From contig CM075653.1 of NCBI GenBank assembly GCA_037953625.1, forward strand, positions 8,432,001-8,496,000: 64,000 nt of DNA, written 5' to 3'. A program made the position numbers and the translations under genes. This DNA is from Crotalaria pallida (taxonomy: Eukaryota > Streptophyta > Magnoliopsida > Fabales > Fabaceae). The notes under the pieces are model-generated. The model was not told the origin of the DNA. It searched no databases and saw only the letters and a list, made by a program, of their open reading frames with translations. Below, piece by piece: positions 1-9,758 of the stretch (position 1 is its first letter; each line of letters starts with the position of its first letter).

Positions 1-1176
1 TAATCCCAAAATTACCCCCACTTATATTCCCTCCATTTCATATTTTCATTTCCCAAACTCCACACCCCACTCCAACTTTTCAACTTCCTCCAACTTCCTC
101 AACCCACTTAACTTCCACCGTTCTTCACCGCTACCGCCGTAGCCGGGACTCCCTCCTTCAGGTATGAACTTCCTCTTTCCTGTTTATGTAGGGTTTGGTT
201 TTTCTTTTTTATTTTGTTTTTGCTTTTGTTTTTGTTTTGGGTTATTTGATGTAGGTTTGGTTTTGTTATCATTTTTTTAGTAGTTTTTTTTGTTTATTTG
301 TTATGTTTTAAGCAAACCCATTTGTTTTCTCTTCGTTGTTAGTGTTTGTTTTTTTTATATTCTGGTGCGGTAAAAGTCCGACGTACCAGTGTCAGAATTT
401 TGAATTCCCTACACGAGGGTATTGGAATTTCAAAATTCCGACAAAATGCTGTCGGAAATTTACACAGTTTTTTTTTTAAAAAAAAATTATTAGAAAAAAT
501 TGCGACATATATATGTCGGAAAACTCTTAAAAAACAAACTACCTAAAAATTTCCGATCTACCCATGTCGAAATCCCAAAAAATTTTGACACTGAATTTTT
601 GGAATTTACACAGTAACGTAAAAAAAAAAACATGAATCTTACCTTCAACAAGTACGGAACGTGCATTGGTACTCTTTTTTAACGTGAAGGAGAAAAAAAA
701 CTTGTCTTTTTGAAGTTTTTTTTTTGGAGTGAAGAAGGTTTGATGGTGGAAGATGAAAGAGGTATTCGTGAGATGGTGAAGGGATGAGGTTTAGGGTTTT
801 GGATATTGGGGTTTGGGGTTTAAGGGGGTTTTTTTTTTTTTTTGTGTTTTGAATAATAAAGGGCAATATGAACATTTCTTATTAAATTGAGGTTAAGGGG
901 GTATGGGGACTAAATCTAGAACTGTCAAAATGGGCCGAGTCGATCGGGCCGAGCCGAAAAGACCGAAAAAGCGTAGAGCTTGGGCCGCACATATTGAGAC
1001 ATAAATTCAATTCGAACTATTTAGCCCGGACCGGTCAGGTTTTAAAAAAAATCGGGCTCAGATCGGGCTGGCCCGGCCGGGTCGGGCCACATAACATTAA
1101 AAAAAAAAACAAAGAAAACAAAGAATGAAGCTGCTGATGAATAGATGATACTCAGGGTCAGGGGTTATATTAGTAA
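1..1176. other. No gene; leader-like and repeat-derived sequence
   Basis: Bases 1-163 are C/T-rich and end in TTCAG followed by GTATGA, which resembles a 5' untranslated exon and a splice donor of a gene on the plus strand. No downstream coding exon follows, so this is not called as a gene. Bases 345-610 hold degenerate copies of a CCGAC / GTCGG motif and a twice-repeated AATTTACACAGT, like the subterminal repeats of CACTA-type transposons, but no CACTA terminus is visible. Bases 930-1090 are rich in GGGCC and CGGGC words typical of plant DNA-transposon ends. Short open frames here have no recognisable protein features. Confidence 0.3.
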
Positions 1177-1204
1177 CTAGCTCTCATCCCGTGCAATGCA
1201 CGGG
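1177..1204 (-). mobile_element. Candidate Helitron 3' terminus
   Basis: Read on the minus strand, a 17-base near-perfect hairpin (CCCGTGC, 3-base loop, GCACGGG; 1188-1204) is followed by ATGAGAG and then CTAG, with T as the next host base. A hairpin 6-12 bases before a CTRR end inserted next to T is the diagnostic 3' end of plant Helitrons. The element would extend to higher coordinates. I could not find a convincing 5' TC end, and no Rep/helicase gene is visible, so it would be a non-autonomous or truncated copy. Confidence 0.4.
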
Positions 1205-2416
1205 TTATTGATATTTTAATTTTTTTATAATAAATATTTTAAAGTAAAGATTTTTTTTTTAATTTTAAAGTAAAGATTATTATTACATAACAATAAAAAA
1301 AATTATGCAAAAAGGCATAGACTCAAATCAAACCCTACACTTAAAAAAATTAATTTAAATGAGTTTGTTGAGAAATTTTGTACTTTCTTGTATAAAAAAA
1401 AAGTAACAGTTTTTATCTGATATCTTCCATATTTATTTAATGAAAAAAATTAACATTTTTATATGATTATGAACTTTATTTTGAAGAATCAAAAGTAAAT
1501 CATATTTAAATATTTTCATCTTTTTTGTTTGGTGCTATTATGAGTAAATTTAAGGATAAATTAGAATATTCAATATTTCATAGGACATGAAGGCGACATT
1601 GAATTTTGTTATTCTTGACTGTATTGATTAACACATTGCATTTTATAAGGAATATAACGACTACTCTTTTTTATATTTTAATATTATATTTGTTTATGTA
1701 TAGATGAGTATTAAATTAATGTATTTCTTATTTAGTTTATCGATGAAGTAACACGTTTTTTTTTCTAAGTAACACTTTTTTATATACCATTATTATGTTT
1801 ATTATGTTATTATGATTAATTGGAGTGAAATCAAAATTAAACTTTTTTTATATTTTTTTGTTTGATGGTAATATGAGTATATTTAAGGATAAATCAAAAT
1901 ATTTCCTATTTCATGGGACATGATAATTTAGTATTTTTTTGAATATAAATTATCATCTTTTTAATATGATTATCACATTTATTATTATTATTATTATTTA
2001 AATATTTTGATATTTTTTATCGTTTATCTTATCTCAAGTTAATCATAAGATTTGATCATAAAAAATCTTTATCCTGATTGTTCTAATCATCTTGAATTAA
2101 TTTTTTTTTCAATTTTTGAAATGTATGTACCTTTTTTTTAATCTGTTACAGTTTTTTTTTTGTAAAGATTATAACAACTAAAGTATTTATCCATTGCAAA
2201 CTTTTTACAAAATGATAATCATTATATTTAATTATATATCAATATTATTTGTAATGTTTGAAAAAATCTATACATTGCATTTTATAAGGAATATAACGAC
2301 TACTTTTTTTTATATTTTTAATATTAACATTGTTGATTATTGAATTGGATGAACACAAGATGCTAACATAAATTTGGCTACCCGATTCAGATTATAAATT
2401 AAAAAAAAATTCTACA
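1205..2416. repeat. AT-rich region with internal direct repeats
   Basis: No gene is visible. About 30 bases starting CATTGCATTTTATAAGG occur at 1634-1665 and again at 2273-2304. A related pair of blocks (ATGAGTA-ATTTAAGGATAAAT...GGGACATGA type) occurs at about 1537-1590 and 1870-1922. The pattern suggests old internal duplication within a transposon body, possibly the Helitron-like element whose end is at 1177. Confidence 0.4.
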
Positions 2417-2433
2417 CGTAACCTTGCTAGTTT
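2417..2433. repeat. TSD of LINE, 3' side copy
   Basis: The 17-base word CGTAACCTTGCTAGTTT here is identical to 8391-8407. The two copies exactly bracket the LINE, and the T run that follows is its poly(A) tail read on the opposite strand. Confidence 0.93.
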
Positions 2434-2465
2434 TTTTTTATCATCAACGGGGCTAACGCCCAAAG

Positions 2466-5400
2466 TTAAATTAAACGGGGAAAAACAATTTCATAAGCGT
2501 CCTCACAAACTAGAGGAAATAAAGCCTGGGGACAAGTCAAAAGAAAGTTACAATCAAAAGACATACTATGGCCCATATTAGCCAAAAAATCAGCACACCT
2601 ATTTGCTTCTCTGTACACATGAGAAATAGTAACATTCTTGAACACATGAAGCAGACTTTTAATTTCAGTAACCAAAGGATAGCAATGATGCGATGAGATG
2701 CAATGCTTTGTCACTAAAAGGATAGCCACTTGAGAATCCATCTCAATCTCCAGATCCTTAATGCCCATGTTTTTGGCTAGCCGCAACCCCCATAAGAGCC
2801 CCCAAATTTCAGCCTTCGTTGAGTTGCATGATCCCAGACTGCACGAGAAGCCACGAATAAAGCATCCAGTAGAATCACGAAGAATTCAACCACAAGCTGC
2901 CATCCTAGTGCTGCTACGAAATGAGCCATCAACATTTAATTTCATAAAGCCAGAATTCGGTGGCAACCACGAAACAAGCACTTCCTTCTTAAATCTGACT
3001 ATCACAGAATTAGAATGAAAAGAATCAATAATAAATCGAGAAAAGGATAGAGCCTGAAGAAGCAAATCCACCATACGCATGCAAATCTGGTTAAAAACAA
3101 TGTCGTTTCTGCTCTTCCAAATAAGTGATAATAAAACGCCGAAGAGAACTTGCCAATCCACATTAACAGCACCAACCTCATGACTAGATAGGTTCCAATA
3201 TAACCAATCAATAGGACCCAAGGAAAAGAATTTCGCCCAGGAATTACTATCAATAACCGCATCCCACAAACTAGCTACGTCTTCACAGTCCTGCAGCAGA
3301 TGCATAAGAGTCTCTGATTGTTGATTGCACCGTGGACAAATAGAATCAGAACTCATATTCCTTTTCAATCTCTCCATGTTGGTCATGAGTCTCTCATGGC
3401 TAAGCTTCCAAAGAAAGGCCCTTATTCTCTGAGGGCCAGGCCACCTCCACACCAGCTGAAAAAGAGGAGAATTAACATGAGCCTGAGAATTTAGATGCAC
3501 TCCTTGGCATAACTTGGAAGCCGAAGAAATAGAGAAGACACCACAATTCTCCATAGACCAAGCCAAACAATCCTCTTCACCAGATAACGAGGGAGGATTA
3601 ACCGCAGCTATTAACGGTTTCACCTCAGCTGGAATAATGTCCTCCAAAATGTCCCATTTCCATGCACCGTTATCAACCAAATCTGCCACAACATCAAACC
3701 TACACCAAGCTGGGATAGAAATCCCCGGAATTAGATAGAGAGGAGGAGTTCCCGGAACCCATGCATCCAACCAAAACCTCGTCTTCCTGCCATCACCCAA
3801 AACCCAATAGCTATTTTCATATACTTTCTCACAAGCAGATGTCATTGCCCGCCAGGTCATAGTAGCATGAATATTAGGAATATTCGAGATTTTACAGACA
3901 TCCTGGACTTTGTATTTAGAAATAAGAGCTCTTGCCCACAAAGCCGACGGGTTCATAATAAGACGCCAAACCAGTTTCATCATGAAAGATTGATTCACCA
4001 CACGCAAACTACGGAATCCTAAGCCACCATCCTCTTTAGGAGTGCATATTTTACTCCAAGAAATGAGATGACATCGCTTCTGCTCATTAGAACTTCCTCA
4101 TATAAAATTCCGACATAACTCCTCAATTTTATCACAAACAGAGGCGGGAAGAGGAATAACTTGAAGAATATATGAAGGAATGCTCATTATACAAGCTTGG
4201 GCCAAAGTAACTCTGCCAGCGAAAGACAAAGTTTTCATCTTCCAACCAGAAAGTTTTTTCTTCACCTTATCAATCAAGAAATTAAAATCACTAAAAGTAC
4301 ACCGAGAGGATTTTATAGGAACTCCAAGATAGAGCCCAAACTCTCTAGTGATCTTAATACCAAGCGTGTCACTAACAGCAGTAGCAAGTCTATCACCAGT
4401 ATTATTAGAGAAGAATACAGTGGACTTATTATAGTTCAAAAGATGACCCGAATAGTCACAAAACCTTTGCAGCAAGGCTTTAATTCTAATAGCTTGATCC
4501 AATGAAGCTTCAGCAACTAGAGTGACATCATCAGCAAACATGACATGAGAGATTTTCGGACCATTCCGACCAACTGTAAAAGGAATCCATTCATTTGCAT
4601 TGACACTATCCTGGATAAGATGTGATAAACGGTCCATGCAAAGAACAAAAATATAAGGTGAAAGAGGATCACCTTGGCGGAGGCCTCTAGAAGGAAGGAA
4701 GGATTGAGACGGTTCACCATTCCAATTCACCCTCATGGAAGCAGTTGTTATGCATTGCATTATTAAGCTAACAAGATCCAGAGGGAAACCAGCTTTCTGC
4801 AAAGTATCTTCAATAAAGCTCCATCTGACACGGTCATAGGCTTTAGCAAGATCAAGTTTCATAACCATGAAGCATTTACGACCAGACACTTTTTTAAAGG
4901 AATGGATTACTTCTTGAAGCAGAATAACATTATCAATTCCTTGCCTCCCAGGAACAAAACTACTTTGCATTTCAGAAACAAGCTGACTCATGATAGGACG
5001 GATTCTGTTAACAATAATCTTTGTCACCACCTTGTAGCTCACGTTACAGAGCGAAATCGGCCTAAACTCAGTGATCTTAGTCGGTTTGGTAATCTTAGGA
5101 ATCAAAGAGATCAACGTGTGATTAACCTCTCGAATAAGATCAGGGTGTTTAAACACATTTCTAATAAAACCCAACATAGAAGTCTTAATAATCTCCCATT
5201 GTGATTTGAAAAAAATAGGGTGCAGCCCATCAGGACCTGGGGCTTTAAAATTTCCCATAGAGAACAAAGCCTGCTTAACTTCAAAAAGAGAAACCTCATG
5301 CATAAACGAAGATACATCAATACTATCAAGAGAAGGAAAGGACGTGATAGTAGCTAAACAACCAGTTTGCAATGAATCATCTCTATAGAAGTTAAAATAA

Positions 5401-6569
5401 AAGTCACGTACCATATCTCTAAGTTGATCAGGATTGAAAATCCAGACCTCATTATCATCTAGTAAAGCATCCACCCTATTCCGTTGTCTTCGAACCATAG
5501 CAGCTTGATGAAAGTAACTCGTATTTCTGTCCCCAAGAGTTAATTTATTGCATCGAGCTAAATGAAACCAATATGCCTCTTCGTGATGAAGAATCATATT
5601 ATACTCTTTCCATAAATCCTGCTTCAACTTAACAAGGGAAGGATATACAGATATAGCCAGCTTACTTTGAATTCCATTAAGTCTGTTCATTATTCGCCTC
5701 TTCTTATTAAAAATGTTACCAAACACCTCTTTATTCCAGGTACTAATTTTAGCAGTGAAAGACACTATATTCTCAGTCCAGGAGGCCGAATTTGACCAAG
5801 CACCAAGCACTTGATTACTAAAATCCGAATGAGACAGTCATGGAGCTAAGAATTTAAAACAGCTTCTATTAGGAGCATGGTCATGTTGTAACCTCAACCA
5901 AAGAGCTGAATGATCAGAAAAAGGCAATGGTAAATTAATGAGAGAGAAATGCTGAAACAAAACCCTCGACTCCATATTCGCCACAGCTCTATCAAGTCTA
6001 ACCTGCAACTCACCCCTTTGCCAAGTAAAAGCTGGCCCTTTGAAGCCAATATCAGAAAGATCACAATCTTCTAAACAAGAAAAGAATTTATTACTAGCGG
6101 ATTGATTAAGAGGAGCACCACCACATTTTTCATAAGAGAAAAGAGCCTGATTAAAATCGCCCGCAACACACCAAGGACCATTAACAGAAGAGTGTAGAAC
6201 ACGCAACTCCTCCCAAAGAATATTTCTCAAACCTTCTTGAGGACTAGCATACACAACAGTAAGAAACCAGGGGCTACCATTATTCACGCATTTTAAATGA
6301 ATAAAATAATTAGAAGAATTTAGCACCTGTATATCCAGAATAGTGTCATTCCATAGCACCCAAATACCTCCAGAAAAACCATTTGCCTCCACACGGTAGG
6401 ACTTAGGAAAATTAAGCCTGGCCACTACCATATCTGCTCTATCCCCACTAATTCTGGGTTCTAATATAACCACTATGTTAACACGATAAAGATGCTTACA
6501 ATCTCGAATGATACCAGGGAAATTCTTACCACCGTCACCACGACAATTCCAGATAATTGCATTCATCAT
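2466..6569 (-). pseudogene. LINE ORF2: endonuclease, reverse transcriptase, RNase H (three stops)
   Basis: One continuous reading frame of 1,367 codons is interrupted only by TGA at 5838-5840 (codon 244), 4098-4100 (824) and 2886-2888 (1228); there are no frameshifts. Domains in order are: an APE-type endonuclease at about 1-230 (WNCRG, LEPR, AGDFNQ, SDHSALW); reverse transcriptase at about 430-760 with catalytic FADD near 678; an RT zinc-binding domain near 1010-1110 (CPRC ... HLLQDC); and RNase H at about 1208-1340 with all four acidic residues visible (NVDGS, AEIW, MDSQ, CADF). The first two stops fall where relatives have a conserved Trp (before the L.H..F stretch after the endonuclease; RNFI-stop-G), so TGG to TGA is likely. 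The third is probably GGA to TGA. In a live copy the protein nicks the target and primes reverse transcription of its own RNA. Confidence 0.9.
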
Positions 6570-6607
6570 AACAACATCAAAAGCTGATCAAACTCCAAAC
6601 AGGAAGA

Positions 6608-8350
6608 CTAATCCGTAGCACCATTGCTAGCATCCTTGTTAACATCATCCGAGCTCACTTGCTCAACCATAACAGTATCAGGACCAGAGGAATGAGAATT
6701 AATATCTGGCGGTTTCTTTGAACTACCAGCTTGCATATTACCCAGTTTTAGAACAGCATTAATATGGGCCAATTCTTCCTCCGATTTATGACAGACATGT
6801 TGATTAAGAACATCCTCCAAAGCGGTTTTTTTGTCAACATAATTTTGCCACTCCTTATTCTGCCTTTGACTAAGCATTCGAAGGATTTCATGCTCCTGCT
6901 CCTTAGTATTCTTCCCTGGACAGCCAGCATTTACGTCTGCATGAGGAGAGTCTTTTTGTGAGCTATCATTGGCCAGAACCTTCAGTTGTGGCTTTGACTG
7001 AATTGCATGTGAGGCTGCTAGATTTGATTTGGGCTTGGGAGGCCCAAATTTTGTACTTTTCTGTCCATTTGGCCTTAGGCCTCTACGAACTTGTTTCACA
7101 ATAGGAGTCACGTTCTCAACACGTGCATTATTTAAATTCTCAGCATCCTCATGCATATCATTTAACAAGACTTGAAACTTGTTAGAATCTTTAGCAACAT
7201 TTTCGGGATGCTCATCCACTTTCTCCTTGCATAACTTCTTCCGTTGAGGCCGTTGCACCACCATCCAGGGTCCAAATTCATTCTCCACGATTTTAGGGAT
7301 AGTGCCAGCTGAAATCACGGCCTCATTTTTCGCACTAACAGCTTTCTCAGATCCATCACCCTGATTACCTTCCAAAACCGGAATATCGCCCTCAGCCGTC
7401 TGCTCCGCCGTGACTACATTACTCTGAGCCACCACCAAGGCTTTCGGGCACGAATCCTTCTTATGACCAAAACATCCACAACAAAAACAAATCAGATGCA
7501 AGCCTTCATATTCGAGTTTGAAGGTATTTCCCATAGCCTCTATCGTTGGAACAAGTTGTTTCCTCAGATCAACTTCCACACAAATCCTTGCAAACTTGGC
7601 CCTGGAGTGAATTGAAGTGTGCTCATCTATTTTCAACATTGTGCCAATGCTACTTCCAACACGCCACAAGAACTTCTTATTAGAGAGCTCAATCGGCAGA
7701 CGTGGGATTCTAACCCAAACTGCAATTTTCCTTATCTCATGTTCATCTGGCTTAAAGAATGGGCGCCAACGTTGGACTTGAATATAGTGATCCCCAAACT
7801 TCCATGGTCCCTCAAAAAGAGCATGAGTGTAGTCCCCTTCATCATTGAACTGCACCAGGAAGAATCCTTCACTCAAGTCCATCACCTTAATTTCAGACCG
7901 AAGAGCCCAAAGTTTTTGTAATCTAGAAACCATAAATCTGAAAGCAACCTTCCTTCCCACCAGATTAACAATTAAAGCTTTCCGCCAAGGCCTACACCAC
8001 TCCTCATATTCTTCTAGAGATACTTCAATCTTTGGCTTGCTAGTAAATTCCACATGATCATCAAGGGCCTTATCCTCCTCCTCCCACATAGGACATAATT
8101 CCTCTTGCACCATTTGAATGATCTCTTGCGGTGTTGGCTGATACCCATCCACTGTCATGACTACATCACGATAAGATGGTTTATCATTAGAAGATGGTAA
8201 AGTTGATTTATCAGACACATCCATCTCAACAGGCTCATGCTCCTCACCCGTCTTAATCTTCTTATTACTACGAGATTTTTGGTCATCTTCCTCAGTGGAT
8301 GGCTTCTCATGCGATTCTCCTTGAAACTGCTCTGCTAGGGTTTCTCTCAT
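6608..8350 (-). CDS. LINE ORF1: DUF4283 plus CCHC zinc knuckle (gag-like)
   Basis: This intact frame of 580 codons starts at ATG 40 bases inside the element's 5' end. The N-terminal ~100 residues are charged and low-complexity. Residues ~122-275 match the plant DUF4283 fold of LINE ORF1 and gag-like proteins (RKALIVNLVGRK, FEGPWKFGDH, AVWVRIPRLPIE). A CX2CX4HX4C zinc knuckle lies at about 287-302 (CFCCGCFGHKKDSC). The remaining ~280 residues are hydrophilic. Such proteins bind the element RNA and form the ribonucleoprotein needed for retrotransposition. ORF1 has no stop codons, unlike ORF2. Confidence 0.9.
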   Translation of the reverse strand: MRETLAEQFQGESHEKPSTEEDDQKSRSNKKIKTGEEHEPVEMDVSDKSTLPSSNDKPSYRDVVMTVDGYQPTPQEIIQMVQEELCPMWEEEDKALDDHVEFTSKPKIEVSLEEYEEWCRPWRKALIVNLVGRKVAFRFMVSRLQKLWALRSEIKVMDLSEGFFLVQFNDEGDYTHALFEGPWKFGDHYIQVQRWRPFFKPDEHEIRKIAVWVRIPRLPIELSNKKFLWRVGSSIGTMLKIDEHTSIHSRAKFARICVEVDLRKQLVPTIEAMGNTFKLEYEGLHLICFCCGCFGHKKDSCPKALVVAQSNVVTAEQTAEGDIPVLEGNQGDGSEKAVSAKNEAVISAGTIPKIVENEFGPWMVVQRPQRKKLCKEKVDEHPENVAKDSNKFQVLLNDMHEDAENLNNARVENVTPIVKQVRRGLRPNGQKSTKFGPPKPKSNLAASHAIQSKPQLKVLANDSSQKDSPHADVNAGCPGKNTKEQEHEILRMLSQRQNKEWQNYVDKKTALEDVLNQHVCHKSEEELAHINAVLKLGNMQAGSSKKPPDINSHSSGPDTVMVEQVSSDDVNKDASNGATD

Positions 8351-8390
8351 TAAAAAAAGTTAATTTCGTTTTGTCATCCAGCCGAATATC

Positions 8391-8407
8391 CGTAACCTTG
8401 CTAGTTT
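8391..8407. repeat. TSD of LINE, 5' side copy
   Basis: Identical to 2417-2433. It marks the 5' boundary of the minus-strand LINE. Confidence 0.93.
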
Positions 8408-8816
8408 ATTCTTCAATAATGCTCGGGTTTTATGGTTCTTGTGAAGAGCAACATGATTTGGGCTCGTTTTTGCTTTAAAAATCTCTGTAACTACTATAGA
8501 GGCGTGTAGACTTGATAAATTATTATATTTATAATTTGAAATACGTGATAATTAACTAAAAAGATATTTGGGTTATCATGAATTCAAGCATTATCTTTTT
8601 GTGTTTATCGATCTTTTTGCGGATAATTTTTTTTTTAATAAAATGAGGATAATGATTCCACATATTCCATACATGGATAAATTATTTAATTTTAAATATT
8701 AATTTTGGACAGATAATTTATTTAATTTTAAATTATAATTTTGATTAAAGACGATGTTATTTACCTACAAATGCTCTGGTGCGAGTATTCCTTAAGCGAA
8801 GAAATGTGGTGCCTCG
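8408..8816. other. No gene seen
   Basis: AT-rich intergenic sequence with no supported open frame. The ATTTATTTAATTTTAAAT-type words around 8680-8740 are repeated twice. Confidence 0.5.
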
Positions 8817-8826
8817 AAAAGGAATG

Positions 8827-8992
8827 TTTTTTTGGATGAATCAGGGTATTCAGCGCAACTGGGTGACTAATCCCTCGCACCACGGTCGCAGTAAGACTTG
8901 CTTCATTCACATGCGTCTCGGGTACGACTCAAACCCGCGACCACATGCTTAATGGACATAAGCCCCTTCCACTTGTGCCAGCCTCCACCGGT
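8827..8992 (-). mobile_element. tRNA-derived SINE
   Basis: The element is flanked by the 10-base TSD AAAAGGAATG (8817-8826 and 8993-9002). Read on the minus strand it begins with an A-box-like stretch (GGCACAAGTGGAAGG), then a B-box (GCGGGTTTGAGTCGT), and ends in a short A run (Ts at 8827-8833 on plus). Internal RNA polymerase III promoter boxes, a TSD and an A tail together are the SINE signature. It shares a GATTAGTCACCCAGTT block with the SINE at 18523. Confidence 0.85.
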
Positions 8993-9098
8993 AAAAGGAA
9001 TGGTTTTATATAATATAAGTAGATAAATATCAAAACTTCAGATAACTGATAAAGGTAGTATTATACCTAGGTCAATTTAGTCACTCACTCACTCCCTA

Positions 9099-9212
9099 CC
9101 CGGCGGCTACTGCTCCCTCCCTCACGGCCTCACTCCGTCACACTGCGCCAGCCACCCAACCACCCAGCGCAAGCACCCCGCCACCCGGTGGCTACTGCTC
9201 CCTCCCTCACGC
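9099..9212. repeat. Direct repeat in C-rich tract
   Basis: A near-identical 27-base block containing GGCTACTGCTCCCTCCCTCA occurs at 9099-9125 and 9184-9210, 85 bases apart. Downstream, CCAGCACCGCC is repeated three times (about 9286-9335). Open frames across this tract on both strands look like products of skewed base composition. Confidence 0.6.
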
Positions 9213-9477
9213 CCTCTCTGGCTTCACTTCTCTTTCTTTCCCTCGCTCTCCACGTGTGGCGCATGCACCGCCACTCCGCCAGCAGGTCCAGCACCGCCGC
9301 ACCAGTCCAGCACCGCCAGCAGTCCAGCACCGCCGCCACTGATTATTTTCTGTATTTTTTTTTGGTAATTTTATTATTGGCTGAATTTTGTTTTTGGTAA
9401 TTTCAATATTGGCTATGGATTGAAATAAGACCCCATACTCAAAAATAGGATCCCATAAGAAATACGTTTCTGGGTAC

Positions 9478-9530
9478 GGCCCAATTCCAATTTGGATATG
9501 TTTCAGCCAAAACCCATAAGAAAACCCTAA
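9478..9530. promoter_or_regulatory. Site II (TGGGCC) and telo-box pair upstream of TSR2-like gene
   Basis: GGCCCA at 9478-9483 (TGGGCC on the minus strand) and AAACCCTAA at 9522-9530 lie about 230-280 bases before the start codon. In plants this pairing of a site II element (TCP factors) and a telo-box is enriched upstream of ribosomal-protein and ribosome-biogenesis genes, which fits the downstream gene. That it works here is inference. Confidence 0.55.
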
Positions 9531-9758
9531 TTTCCCAAATTCTATCTTAGAAACACTATCACGTTCACCACATATCCTCCTAATCCCTTTACCTCACTCT
9601 CTCATCAAATTCCTCCTCCCCAATAATCCTCTTTTTCCCTCACTCTCTGTTACCTTTATTTACTACATCGTTTTGTCTTGTGCTAAGGGTTTGTTGGTTT
9701 GGGCGACACTGAAACTGAAGGGTTTAGAGAGGGAGGAAGAAGATAGAGTAGAAGGGAT

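Larger units (their letters stand above)
2434..8390 (-). mobile_element. Full-length L1-type LINE retrotransposon
   Basis: This non-LTR retrotransposon of about 5.96 kb is inserted on the minus strand with an identical 17-base TSD at 2417-2433 and 8391-8407. It has a 40-base 5' leader, ORF1 (8350-6608), a 38-base spacer, ORF2 (6569-2466) and a short A tail (a T run on the plus strand at 2434-2439). The insertion junction on the plus strand is AGTTT/ATT, which fits the T/A nick preference of L1-type endonucleases. Both ORFs keep their full domain order, but ORF2 carries three in-frame nonsense codons, so this copy is non-autonomous today. The otherwise open frame suggests a fairly young insertion. 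Confidence 0.93.

Noticed and set aside
4197..4505. 102-codon plus-strand frame opposite LINE ORF2
   Set aside because: It lies antisense to conserved reverse transcriptase sequence and is a shadow of that frame, as are the plus-strand frames near 3514, 4902, 7619 and 7845.
9130..9400. Opposite-strand 69- and 70-codon open frames in the C-rich tract before the TSR2-like gene
   Set aside because: They overlap each other on opposite strands, arise from simple CCT/CAC repeats, and have no domain or splice context.
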